The notes beneath the pieces are model-generated. The model was not told the origin of the DNA and searched no databases. It saw only the letters and a list, made by a program, of their open reading frames with translations. DNA of 64,000 nucleotides from Sanguibacter antarcticus (lineage in GTDB: Bacteria; Actinomycetota; Actinomycetes; Actinomycetales; Cellulomonadaceae): positions 310,001 to 374,000 of the forward strand of contig NZ_PDJG01000001.1 of assembly GCF_002564005.1 (NCBI RefSeq), written 5' to 3'. The position numbers and the translations under genes were made by a program. Below are positions 36,201 to 44,073 of the stretch, in pieces (the stretch's first letter is position 1; each line of letters opens with the position of its first letter).

Positions 36201-37507
36201 ATCCACCGCGCCCACGCCCAGGCGACCGTCCGCCCTGGGGAGGTCAGCACGACGATGCGTCTCGCGCGGCCGGTCGCGTGGAGCGCCACGAGCGTCCGGG
36301 CGACGTGGGCGACGACCGCAGCGCGAGGCCCGACGACGGCGAGGCAGCCGGCGTCGAGGTCGCCCGGCAGCACCGGCCGGTCGCTGGTCTCGTCGGGCTG
36401 GTTGTCGCCGAGCCACGGGGAGCGGGGCCGGGAGCTGTCCCGCGCGAGGAGGTCCTGGCGTGGGACGGCGGCGCTGGCGAGGGCTGCCGTGAGCAGGTCC
36501 ACCGGTCGCAGGCCCGCACGAGGGCACGGCCGTGCACCGGGGTCGTCGTCGCGGGCCGGCGGTGAGCTCGGCGCCGGCTGCCCAGATCCTGTCGGTCGTG
36601 CTCGGCGCCGCCGCGCGAGGAGGGGGCCGAGCACCATGAGCGGACCGATGACGGCCATGACCGCGAAGACGGGGTTCTGCAGCGCGACGGCGAGAGCGAC
36701 GGACGCGACAGCCGGGAGGAGTGCGGTCGAGAGCATCGCTGCCGTCGACCGGATCGCGGGGTCGTGGACCGGTGCGCGGCCGGCCGCGTCGTCGCGGAGG
36801 TTGCGGACCAGGGCACCGAAGGTGGCGTCCGCGAGCCGTGGCCGCACGCGGAGCTGTGTCCGGCTCGTCGTACCGGCGCTGTCGGTCACCTCGAGCGTGA
36901 CGCCTGGCTTCCACGTCGCCCAGCGATGGAGCCGTGCACGACGCAGGCGCCGGGTGCGTCCGTTGCGCTGCACGAGCCGTGCCTGGGCGGAACGCTCGGG
37001 GCGGACACTGACACGGAGCCGGCTGCGGCGGACGGTCCGGGCCTGGACGCGCACGCCAGGGAGTCCCCCCGCGATCGGCTCCCAGACGGCACCGGCAGCC
37101 ACGGGGTGCACGAACCCGGTCCGCGGGCCGGCGAGGTGCGCCAGATGGAGCGGAGACTCGAGCGCGCTCGAGACGAGGTCGGGTGCGGCCGGGGTGGTCC
37201 GGAGCAGTGCACCGGCGACGAGCGGTGGCTGGCCGACGACATGGTGGTCGTCGAGCGCGTGGTCTCCGACGTAGAGCTGCGCTCTGGCGAGCTCGTGGCG
37301 GCCGGTCACCCTGGCCACGGAGCTCCGGAGCGAGCCGAGCGGGAGGCCGCGTCGCAGGTGGACGTCCTGGCCAGGACGGATGGTCACGGGGACACCGGGC
37401 GAGTCGTCGGAAGGAACAAGAGGAGCGGGCACGTGCCGAGCGTGCACCGAGCCAGGCCCGGACGGTACGCGGGTCAGCGGTCGTGCGGGACGGGCACGCT
37501 CGTCCAC
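33200..37507 (-). CDS. FtsK/SpoIIIE (EccC/EssC-like) triple-ATPase protein
   Basis: A 1,435-residue motor of the type VII secretion ATPase class. The N-terminal 230 residues resemble the FHA-like cytosolic part of EssC, followed by two transmembrane helices at about 245-290. Then come three FtsK/SpoIIIE domains. Domain 1 has an intact Walker A (GTTGAGKS, near 656) and Walker B (LLVVVDEF, near 759). Domain 2 (GRAGTGRT, near 982; VLVIDGLED) and domain 3 (GPHGSGRS, near 1239; VMVVDDLDA) have Arg in place of the Walker Lys. So only domain 1 looks fully competent. No WXG100 substrate, EccB/D/E or mycosin gene lies nearby. It begins 27 nt after the FtsX-type permease gene. The start GTG lacks a clear ribosome site. 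Confidence 0.82.
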   Translation of the reverse strand: MDERARPARPLTRVPSGPGSVHARHVPAPLVPSDDSPGVPVTIRPGQDVHLRRGLPLGSLRSSVARVTGRHELARAQLYVGDHALDDHHVVGQPPLVAGALLRTTPAAPDLVSSALESPLHLAHLAGPRTGFVHPVAAGAVWEPIAGGLPGVRVQARTVRRSRLRVSVRPERSAQARLVQRNGRTRRLRRARLHRWATWKPGVTLEVTDSAGTTSRTQLRVRPRLADATFGALVRNLRDDAAGRAPVHDPAIRSTAAMLSTALLPAVASVALAVALQNPVFAVMAVIGPLMVLGPLLARRRRARPTGSGQPAPSSPPARDDDPGARPCPRAGLRPVDLLTAALASAAVPRQDLLARDSSRPRSPWLGDNQPDETSDRPVLPGDLDAGCLAVVGPRAAVVAHVARTLVALHATGRARRIVVLTSPGRTVAWAWARWIPGSTSGPASCDQPLPTGPGTLLVVDADRTPELNALLGAWHAAHGERAVLVVVGEGNETVPSWCSAVATVTPLSVTWTAPGHGTEHTPFEGVGPRWLDEYARRVCALASTDRWIHTDDQGARGGTTRSLTGSTLPASAPFVDSLASVLGLVLGDVDGRASGGAGLDLSDLLGASESSPLVEAVVQRWTGSERHQVRATIGIASDGRPAVLDLLADGPHALVAGTTGAGKSELLRTFLLALALRSGPDDLAIALVDYKGGASFGACVDLPHVVGQVTDLDPGIVERALDGLRAELRRRERLFSSVGATHLDEYRAHPRRPEPLPRLLVVVDEFRAMADDHPLFIPGLVRIAAQGRSLGVHLVLATQRPGGAITPDMRANISLRIALRVADDADSSDIIGSSGATSIPAQCPGRALVRRGLAAPEPVQTYHAGGTTSGRGRTVWVSPRWDVRDLGTPWSFPEPAAIPGAAPTDPARAVVDAVRAAARALGVPAPRVPWTPELPTQTPWASLSPPAGSGAGCALLLGVADRPELQRHEPVAWNLDAGHLLVAGRAGTGRTTALRTIAHAARAAGCIVHLVGPSALLSGPPQAHATVVDTSDPRRLARLLTLLLATAPTSTRDPALSRQRHVLVIDGLEDVQRALSAVHRGAGSELLVSILREGSSRGIHVVVAATGIPSSAVSMLLTQRLLFSGSEKHDDVYLGITPDLAGRGGIPGRAVLVGTEPAARCQVAVTAPWSPAATGPGGSPCEVGEVDDPERLRWTVAAVPRRVTEDDLTEVSGGALRLGRGGDRATTTGLSLGRSILVCGPHGSGRSAALALVARTVPSDVEIVAVLSRDPHLLALAAEVGCSLVLSSGSARSTAEIVEGLSRASTSGPAPLLGTAPEVPRQVMVVDDLDALAQTCPAVLDAVQRFLDEMPGTTVVASATTSAAAGAFRGLLADLRSAGRGIVLDPGTPGSSEVFGVDLGWLVEPDVHVPGRGALVDARRTWLVQLAHEGSNAA

Positions 37508-37534
37508 AGGACGACGTCCAGCTCTTCTCGGTGC

Positions 37535-40108
37535 TCACTCCACGGCGAGCGCTTCGACCGGCGAGGTGCGCGCGGCGCTGCGGGCCGGGAGGACCGAGGC
37601 GAGCAGGCCTGCCGCGAGCGCGACCGCGACGATGCTCGTGAGCTGCAGCCACGGGACGGACAGGTGGATGTCCGCGAACGATCCGAGCACCACCGCCGCA
37701 CCCATCCACCCGTACCCCAGGCCGAGGACGACGCCTGCGACGGCGCCCACCCCGGCGATGAGCATCCCCTCGATCGCCAGGGTGCTGCGCAGCTGGCGCC
37801 TGCTCAGACCGATGGCTCGTAGCGTGGCCGACTCTCGACGGCGTTCGAGGACCGACAGCGACAGCGTGTTCGCGACCCCGACGAAGGCGATGAGCACGGC
37901 GATCCCCAGGAGCCCGACCGTGACCGCGAGGATCGCGTCGATGAGCTGCTGGATGGTGGCTCGCTCGAGGGCGGCACCGGAGATCGTCACTGCGTCTTCG
38001 GACAGGGTCTCGCGGACGGTGTCGATCGTCGTGGCGGCTTCGTCGATGTCCGAGAGCCGCACCCAGGCTTGGGTGATCCCGGCTGCGGCGTCGACCTGGG
38101 CGAGGGCAGCTGGTGTGACGATGAGCTCGAGCAGAGGCAGCTCGGTGATCGTCGTGCTGAGAACGACCGTCCCGCTCGGTCCGGTGAGCTCGAGCACCGC
38201 GTCCGCAGGCATGTCGTAGGCGTCAGCAAGGTCTTGCGAGAGCAGGACGACGTCGTCGGTCAGACCGTCGAACCATCCGGGCGAGCGCACAGCGGCTCGT
38301 GCGTCGTCGGGATCGACCCCACGCAGGGTCCCGGTGCCGAGGACGGTCTGCCCGTCCCAGCTGATCGTGACCTCGGTGCTCACGAGGGGGGTCACGTGCG
38401 CGACGCCGTCTACCGCCGCGAGCTGGTCGAGCAGCTCGGTGCTGAGCGGGGTGGGCGTCCGCCCGCCCGGAGCGTCAGAGGCGACAGAGAGGTCCACGGG
38501 AAAGGTGTCGTCGAGCGTCCCGTCGAGCGAGGACCGGGTGGTCGCTGCGGCGACGGACATCATGGCGACGAGCGTGACACCGATGAGGAGCGCTGTGCTC
38601 GTCGCCGTCGTGCGCCGTGGGTTGCGTGCGGTGTTCGCGGCCGCGAGCTGGGCGCTCGCACCGCGCCGGGAGAGCGGGCGCCCGACGACCCGGACCACGG
38701 CTGGTACCCAGTACACGGCGCACAGCAGGATCGCCACGAAGGAGAGGCATCCGCCGAGCACACTGGCGAAGAGCGCGACCTCGGCGGCGTGGTCGGTGAG
38801 GAGGACCGCTCCGACGCAGGCCGTGAGACCGCCGACGAGCGCGACGAGGCAGACCACGAGACGGGCCTGTCCTGCGGCTCCGTCGGTGCTCGGAGACTCT
38901 GCGGGCCGCAGGGCCGCGAGGGGCGCCACCCGTGTCGCGGCACGTGCCGGCACGAGGCTCGCGAGGATCGTCACGACCGTGCCGACGACGAGCGGCACGA
39001 GGACGGAGGCCGCCGTGATCGTGATCGTCGGCGGGACGGGGACCGCGAGCTCGGCGCCGCGGAGCATCATGACCGCGACCTGGACGAGGACGGACCCGAG
39101 CGCGACGCCGACCACCGAGGCCACGACGCCGAGGGTCGCGGCCTCGAGCACCACGGACCGGTGCACCTGGGCTTTCGTCGCACCGACGCAGCGCAGGAGC
39201 GCGAGCGTGCGGGTGCGCTGGGCGACGAGCACCTGGAACGTGTTGGCGATGACGAGCGCCGCGACGAGCAGCGCGATCGCGGCGAAGGCCAAGATGGTCC
39301 CCGTGAAGATGTCTGCGCCGGCGGTGAGCGAGGAGACGGTGCGGGCAGCGGCCTCGTCCTTCGTCAGGACGTCGTAACCCGTGGGGGCGGCCGCTGCGAG
39401 CGTCGCACCGACCTCTGGGAGGTCGGCCCCGGCATCGAGGGCCACCACGGCTCCGGTGAAGAAAGGCAGAGCCTCGTCGGGCAACCCGTCGAGGAGGCTC
39501 TCCTCCGTCATCACCGCGGCACCACCCTCCATGGCGAACGCGCCGTCCGGGTCGTCGAGGAGCCCGACCACGACCATGGTGATCATCGACTCGAGATCCA
39601 GACCAGCCCCGGGTGGCCCCGCGATGAAGGTGGCGCGCGCCCGGCCGACCTCGTCCCCCACACCGACGTGGAGACGCTCGGCGGTGGCCTCCGGCAGCGC
39701 GACCTCACCGAGAGCGGCCGGCATTCTGCCGCTCGTGGCGACGAGAGGCTGGAGCGCCGGGTCGCTGCCCGTCGGGATCACAGGAAGGCTCGCCCGACGG
39801 TCCCGGTGCGCGAACGTCGTGAACGTCCGTCCCACGCCGTCGAGGGCCGCGATGCCGTCGAGGCTGCGGAGTGCGTCGATGTCGTCCGACGAGAGACCAC
39901 CCAGGCCAGACCTCGGCTCGCCGTCGTCCACGAGCACGAGGTCGGCGTCACCGTAGCCGGCCGCGACCGAGTCGAAACCCGCCCGCTTGAGGACGTCGCC
40001 AGCAAGGAGGGTCGCTGCCACGAACGCGGTCCCGATGACGATCGCGATCCCAGCGGCAGCCAGCCGCCCGACGCTCTGTCGCATCTGCGCGAAGGTGAGC
40101 GCGAGCAT
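37535..40108 (-). CDS. FtsX-family ABC transporter permease
   Basis: An 857-residue permease of the MacB/FtsX superfamily with two FtsX repeats. The N-terminal helix (AAAGIAIVIGTAFVAATLL) precedes a large extracytoplasmic MacB-like domain of about 220 residues. A first three-helix FtsX module with the LALLRCVGATKAQV motif follows, then a middle linker with helices, a second extracytoplasmic domain, and a C-terminal module with the matching SATLRAIGLSRRQL motif. Such proteins couple ATP hydrolysis to mechanical or lipoprotein/peptide export rather than uptake. The ATG overlaps the ATPase stop by one base (TGATG). Confidence 0.9.
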   Translation of the reverse strand: MLALTFAQMRQSVGRLAAAGIAIVIGTAFVAATLLAGDVLKRAGFDSVAAGYGDADLVLVDDGEPRSGLGGLSSDDIDALRSLDGIAALDGVGRTFTTFAHRDRRASLPVIPTGSDPALQPLVATSGRMPAALGEVALPEATAERLHVGVGDEVGRARATFIAGPPGAGLDLESMITMVVVGLLDDPDGAFAMEGGAAVMTEESLLDGLPDEALPFFTGAVVALDAGADLPEVGATLAAAAPTGYDVLTKDEAAARTVSSLTAGADIFTGTILAFAAIALLVAALVIANTFQVLVAQRTRTLALLRCVGATKAQVHRSVVLEAATLGVVASVVGVALGSVLVQVAVMMLRGAELAVPVPPTITITAASVLVPLVVGTVVTILASLVPARAATRVAPLAALRPAESPSTDGAAGQARLVVCLVALVGGLTACVGAVLLTDHAAEVALFASVLGGCLSFVAILLCAVYWVPAVVRVVGRPLSRRGASAQLAAANTARNPRRTTATSTALLIGVTLVAMMSVAAATTRSSLDGTLDDTFPVDLSVASDAPGGRTPTPLSTELLDQLAAVDGVAHVTPLVSTEVTISWDGQTVLGTGTLRGVDPDDARAAVRSPGWFDGLTDDVVLLSQDLADAYDMPADAVLELTGPSGTVVLSTTITELPLLELIVTPAALAQVDAAAGITQAWVRLSDIDEAATTIDTVRETLSEDAVTISGAALERATIQQLIDAILAVTVGLLGIAVLIAFVGVANTLSLSVLERRRESATLRAIGLSRRQLRSTLAIEGMLIAGVGAVAGVVLGLGYGWMGAAVVLGSFADIHLSVPWLQLTSIVAVALAAGLLASVLPARSAARTSPVEALAVE

Positions 40109-40929
40109 CAGCCCACCACCGGCGTGGTGCGCGCGTCGGCCGTCGACTCGAACGCCCGGAGCGCGTCGAGCCCAGCGAGCACCGACTCCGGGGTCGGGCT
40201 GTCGATCTCGCCCGCGATCCGACCGTCAGCGATGAGGATGACCCTGTCCGCGTAGGCCGCGGCCGCGGGATCGTGCGTCACCATGATCACCGTGCGACCT
40301 AGCTCACGGACCGAGCGGCGCAAGAAGCTCAGCACCTCGGCGCCTGACCGGGAGTCGAGGTTGCCCGTCGGCTCGTCGGCGAAGACGACGTCCGGACGCG
40401 CGATGAGCGCCCGTGCGATAGCGACGCGCTGCTGCTGCCCTCCAGAGAGCTCCGCCGGCCGGTGCGAGAGCCGGTCACCGAGGCTGAGCGTGCTCACCAG
40501 GGTCTCGAGCCACGCCGTGACGTCAGCGTCTACCGCGACGCCCGCGAGGGTGAGCGGCAGGAGGATGTTCTGCTCCGCCGTGAACATCGGCAGAAGATTG
40601 AACGACTGGAAGACGAAACCGACACGGTCCCGGCGCAACGCCGTGAGCTGGTCGTCCGTCAACGCGGTCACGTCGGTGTCACCGATGAAGGCCCGGCCCG
40701 ACGACGCGGTGTCCAGGCCCGCCAGCAGGTGCATGAGCGTCGACTTACCCGAGCCGGACGGTCCCATGATCGCCGTGAAGTGCCCCGCCGCGAAGTCCAC
40801 GTCGACCGCGTCGAGAGCCGTGACCGTCCCCTCGCCCTTCCCGTAGCGCCTCGTCAGCGCACGAGCCCGTACGGCAGGCACCCCACCTGAGGGAGCCGGT
40901 GACAAGGACTGGTACACGGTCGTATCCAT
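40108..40929 (-). CDS. ABC transporter ATP-binding protein (LolD/MacB type)
   Basis: The 273-residue ATPase partner of the FtsX-type permease. Walker A is GPSGSGKST (residues 56-64), the signature LSGGQQQR, Walker [14 protein letters not shown], and the H-loop MVTHDP. The [15 protein letters not shown]-loop segment is typical of the LolD/MacB/FtsE class. ATG 40929 has GGAG 8 nt upstream. It starts 156 nt after the response-regulator gene stop on the same strand, so the two-component pair may control it, as in bacitracin- or peptide-sensing modules. Confidence 0.93.
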   Translation of the reverse strand: MDTTVYQSLSPAPSGGVPAVRARALTRRYGKGEGTVTALDAVDVDFAAGHFTAIMGPSGSGKSTLMHLLAGLDTASSGRAFIGDTDVTALTDDQLTALRRDRVGFVFQSFNLLPMFTAEQNILLPLTLAGVAVDADVTAWLETLVSTLSLGDRLSHRPAELSGGQQQRVAIARALIARPDVVFADEPTGNLDSRSGAEVLSFLRRSVRELGRTVIMVTHDPAAAAYADRVILIADGRIAGEIDSPTPESVLAGLDALRAFESTADARTTPVVG

Positions 40930-41085
40930 GGGAAGGCTCCAAGATCTCGGCGCAGGTCAGGCGCGGTGCCGGGCGTCTCCGGCACGCTTCCCACGCTAGC
41001 GACGACCGTCCGGCCGCCGCGTCACGCCACAGGAGGGCGGCGCCAGCGCCACGTCATCCCGCAGGGGGAGCCCTGTGCCCCGGCA

Positions 41086-41913
41086 TCACTCCCCAGGACG
41101 GACCAGGCCCGTCTCGTACGCCGTCACCACGGCCTGCACGCGGTCGCGCGCCCCGAGCTTCGACAGGATCCGCCCCACGTGCGTCTTGACCGTCGCCTCC
41201 GCGACGAACAGGTCGCTCGCGACCTCGTGGTTCGACCGCCCACGGGCCATGAGGACGAGCACCTCGCGCTCGCGGTCCGTGAGGCTGTCGAGCGCGCAAG
41301 CCTGACCGGAGTCGACGAGCTGCTCGTGCGGCAGCGGGGTCACGAGCCGGTCGAGGAGCCGACGGGTCGTCGACGGGGCGATGACGGCATCCCCGGAGTG
41401 CACGGTTCGGATGGCCGCGAGCATCTCCTCGGGCGGTGCGTCCTTGAGCAGGAACCCGCTCGCTCCTGCGCGGATGGCGGTGAGGGCGTACTCGTCGAGG
41501 TCGAACGTCGTGAGGACGATGATGCGCGGTATCGCCTCGGTCCTGGTCGCGGACCAGATCTCGGTGAGCTGCGCCGTCGCCGCGAGCCCGTCGAGGTTCG
41601 GCATGCGGACGTCCATGAGCACGACGTCGACCGGGTGGTCCGTGAGCAGACGCACGGCCTGCGCCCCGTCGCCTGCCTCGACGACGACGTGGAGGTCGGC
41701 CTGAGAGTCGATGACCATGCGGAAGCCTGCGCGCAGCAGCTGTTGGTCGTCGACGATCGCGACGCGGATCGGCGCCGCGACCTGCTCGGCCGGCCACCGA
41801 GCGGCTGCCGTCGGCGTGGTGGACGGCTCAGCAGGCATCGTCGTGCTCCTTGGGCTTGGGCTTGGGCTTGGGCTTGGGCTTGGGCTGTCGCGGACCGTGG
41901 GGCGGGGCGTCAT
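41086..41913 (-). CDS. NarL/FixJ-family response regulator with Ser-Pro repeat leader
   Basis: A DNA-binding response regulator. The receiver domain begins at residue about 50; Asp101 in VVLMDVRMPNLDG is the phosphorylation site. A LuxR-type HTH occupies the C-terminus (SLTDREREVLVLMARGRS). The N-terminus is unusual: residues 10-21 are alternating Ser-Pro encoded by six tandem hexanucleotides. The ATG at 41913 overlaps the kinase stop by four bases (ATGA), supporting that start. An internal ATG at 41838 would remove the repeat. Partner is the kinase at 41910-43154. Confidence 0.92.
   Translation of the reverse strand: MTPRPTVRDSPSPSPSPSPSPRSTTMPAEPSTTPTAAARWPAEQVAAPIRVAIVDDQQLLRAGFRMVIDSQADLHVVVEAGDGAQAVRLLTDHPVDVVLMDVRMPNLDGLAATAQLTEIWSATRTEAIPRIIVLTTFDLDEYALTAIRAGASGFLLKDAPPEEMLAAIRTVHSGDAVIAPSTTRRLLDRLVTPLPHEQLVDSGQACALDSLTDREREVLVLMARGRSNHEVASDLFVAEATVKTHVGRILSKLGARDRVQAVVTAYETGLVRPGE
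41850..41885. repeat. Six tandem TTGGGC hexanucleotides inside a response-regulator gene
   Basis: Six perfect copies of TTGGGC on the plus strand encode alternating Ser-Pro near the N-terminus of the response regulator on the other strand. Unit length is a multiple of three, so copy-number change alters length without frameshift. The regular GGG runs spaced by three bases also fit a quadruplex. Confidence 0.9.
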
Positions 41914-43154
41914 GGTCGCGGGGCGGGCAGCGGCAGCTCAAGGATCACACGGAAGCCGCCGCCGGGACGCGGCCCGGCGGCGAAGGTGCCGCCGAACATC
42001 GCGGCACGCTCGCGCATGCCGACCAGCCCGTGCCCGGGGGTGTCGGTCGCTGCGGACGCGCCGCGTCCGTCGTCGTCGACCTCGAGACGGACGCTCGTGC
42101 GGCCCCACGTGAGGAGCACGGTGACCGCAGGGTCTGGTCCCGCGTGCTTGAGGACGTTCGTCAGCGCTTCTTGGCACACGCGGTAGAGGGTGAGCCCGGT
42201 GCCGGGCGGGAGGGTGCGGGGCGTTCCCATCCGGACGAGAGAGGCCCGCGACCCGGACGTGCGCACCTGGGCGACGAGCGTCTCGATGTCCTCGGCAGCG
42301 GGCTGGGGCAGCAGCCCGGCGGCCCCGGTTCGCGTCGTGGACCCCTGACCCTCGCCGGTGTCCGTGTGCAGGACGCCGAGGAGCCGGCGCATGTCCGCGA
42401 GAGCGGCCCGCCCGGTCTCGGCGATCGTCCCGAGGGTCCGGGCTGCTGTCTCGAGGTCTGCTGCGGCGGCGTAGCGGCCGCCGTCGGCCTGCGCGATGAT
42501 CACCGAGAGGGAGTGAGCGACGATGTCGTGCATCTCGCGGGCGATGCGGGCCCGCTCGGCAGCGGTGGCGAGCAGCGCGTGCTGGTCGCGTTCGATCTCG
42601 AGGCGCAGCGCGCGGTCGCGCAAGGCGTGGATCGTGTCCCGGCGGGCTCGCAGGACGAGCTCGAACGCCCAGGTCGCGAGGAAGATCGCGCCGACGAAGA
42701 CGAGCGTGAAGAATGCCGCCCCGAGAGGGGGCCGCCCACCAGGTGGCCCGACGAAGACGCCGAGTCCGGCGCAGCCGACGAGTCCGGCGACGATGGCGGT
42801 CCGGTGCGCCCAGCGCGGGCCGTAGACCGTGATGGAGAAGAGCGCGACGAGAACAGAGAGGTCGACCGGAACGAGGAGGGGCACGCCGAGGAGCTGGTGC
42901 AGGAGGACGGCGCCGTACACGAGCACGACCGACAGCACCGGCCTGGTCCGACGGACGGCGAGGGGGCCGACGACGAGGAGCGAGAGCACGATCAGAGCCC
43001 CGGTGCCGCCCACCGTTCCCGTCCAGACGGGGCCGTCGCCCGCGACCACGAGCGACGCTGGGACGCCCACGAGGGCGAGGGCCGAGGCGGCGACGATGTC
43101 GACCGTGCTGCGGTGGTCGTCCGACCATCTCGCGAGCGCGTCGTCCCTGTTCAT
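41910..43154 (-). CDS. Sensor histidine kinase (HisKA_3, NarL-type partner)
   Basis: A 414-residue membrane histidine kinase. About six hydrophobic segments in residues 20-165 form a compact membrane sensor without a large outside loop. The HisKA_3 helix carries His209 in REMHDIVAHS, and a HATPase domain has ALTNVLKHAG and the DDDGRGA and GHGLVGMRERAAMFGG motifs. Translation is probably leaderless (TAGGCT 6 nt before the ATG). It is coupled by a 4-nt overlap to its regulator. Confidence 0.93.
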   Translation of the reverse strand: MNRDDALARWSDDHRSTVDIVAASALALVGVPASLVVAGDGPVWTGTVGGTGALIVLSLLVVGPLAVRRTRPVLSVVLVYGAVLLHQLLGVPLLVPVDLSVLVALFSITVYGPRWAHRTAIVAGLVGCAGLGVFVGPPGGRPPLGAAFFTLVFVGAIFLATWAFELVLRARRDTIHALRDRALRLEIERDQHALLATAAERARIAREMHDIVAHSLSVIIAQADGGRYAAAADLETAARTLGTIAETGRAALADMRRLLGVLHTDTGEGQGSTTRTGAAGLLPQPAAEDIETLVAQVRTSGSRASLVRMGTPRTLPPGTGLTLYRVCQEALTNVLKHAGPDPAVTVLLTWGRTSVRLEVDDDGRGASAATDTPGHGLVGMRERAAMFGGTFAAGPRPGGGFRVILELPLPAPRP

Positions 43155-43160
43155 CGCTCG

Positions 43161-43166
43161 AGCCTA
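43161..43166 (-). promoter_or_regulatory. -10 box of leaderless kinase transcript
   Basis: On the minus strand TAGGCT ends 6 nt before the kinase ATG at 43154. Confidence 0.5.
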
Positions 43167-43321
43167 GGCACGCTGCGGCGCTCTGGCGTCCACCGGCAGG
43201 CGGACCCGGCGGACTGCGCGTCCTCCCGCAGGTGGGCGTGTCGGGCCGGTGTCGGCCAGCGCGGCGGTACATGTGACCAACACGGTCGTGGCCTGGTAAG
43301 CGGTGAGGTCGTTCCATGACC

Positions 43322-43327
43322 TAGCAT
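43322..43327 (+). promoter_or_regulatory. -10 box of leaderless OmpR-type regulator transcript
   Basis: TAGCAT ends 6 nt before the ATG at 43334. The only upstream purine run (GGGCGA) abuts the ATG without a spacer. Confidence 0.5.
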
Positions 43328-43333
43328 GGGCGA

Positions 43334-44017
43334 ATGACTCACGTACTTCTGGCAGAGGACGACCCGGCTATTGCCGAACCTTTGGCACGTGCCCTCTCAC
43401 GGGAGGGATACAACGTTGTCGTGCAAGGAACAGGTCAAGGCGCGATCGACAACGCGTCTGGTGCTGACCTCATCGTCCTGGACCTCGGTCTTCCGGACAT
43501 GGACGGACTTGAGGTCGCTCGCGCGATCCGCGGGCTCGGCCTCACCACCCCCGTCCTCGTGCTCACTGCGCGCGCAGACGAGGTCGACCTCGTCGTCGGC
43601 CTCGACGCCGGAGCAGACGACTACGTGACGAAGCCCTTCCGGCTCGCTGAGCTCCTCGCACGTGTCCGGGCTCTGCTCCGGCGCACCCACGGAGATCCCG
43701 GCGACGTCGAAGAGCTCCAGGCGCAGGACGTCAAGGTCGACGTCGCCGCTCACCGTGCGTTCCAGGGTGACCGCGAGCTCCACCTGACGACGAAGGAGTT
43801 CGAGCTCTTGCGCGTGCTCGTCCAGGGTGCGGGCACCGTCGTCGTGCGCGACATGCTCATGCGAGAGGTCTGGGGGTCCGAGCCGATCGGCTCGACCAAG
43901 ACTCTCGACATGCACGTCTCGTGGTTGCGCCGCAAGCTGGGCGACGACGCGAACTCTCCCCGCTACATCACGACGGTGCGGGGCCTCGGCTTCCGTTTCG
44001 AGTCCGGCGAGAACTGA
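43334..44017 (+). CDS. OmpR/PhoB-family response regulator
   Basis: A 227-residue regulator. The receiver domain has the acidic pocket at EDD (residues 8-10), Asp50 in LIVLDLGLPDMDG as phospho-acceptor, and Lys100 in VTKPF. The C-terminal winged helix shows LTTKEFELLRVL, the recognition helix around KTLDMHVSWLRRKLG, and the wing YITTVRGLGFRF. The first 30 codons use more A/T-ending codons than the neighbours, fitting a weakly structured leaderless 5' end. The kinase follows after 56 nt. Confidence 0.94.
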   Translation: MTHVLLAEDDPAIAEPLARALSREGYNVVVQGTGQGAIDNASGADLIVLDLGLPDMDGLEVARAIRGLGLTTPVLVLTARADEVDLVVGLDAGADDYVTKPFRLAELLARVRALLRRTHGDPGDVEELQAQDVKVDVAAHRAFQGDRELHLTTKEFELLRVLVQGAGTVVVRDMLMREVWGSEPIGSTKTLDMHVSWLRRKLGDDANSPRYITTVRGLGFRFESGEN

Positions 44018-44073
44018 CGCGACGCAGTCGCTGCCCGTCCTGGGCGCTTCTGACGCGCCGGAAAGGGTGAGCG

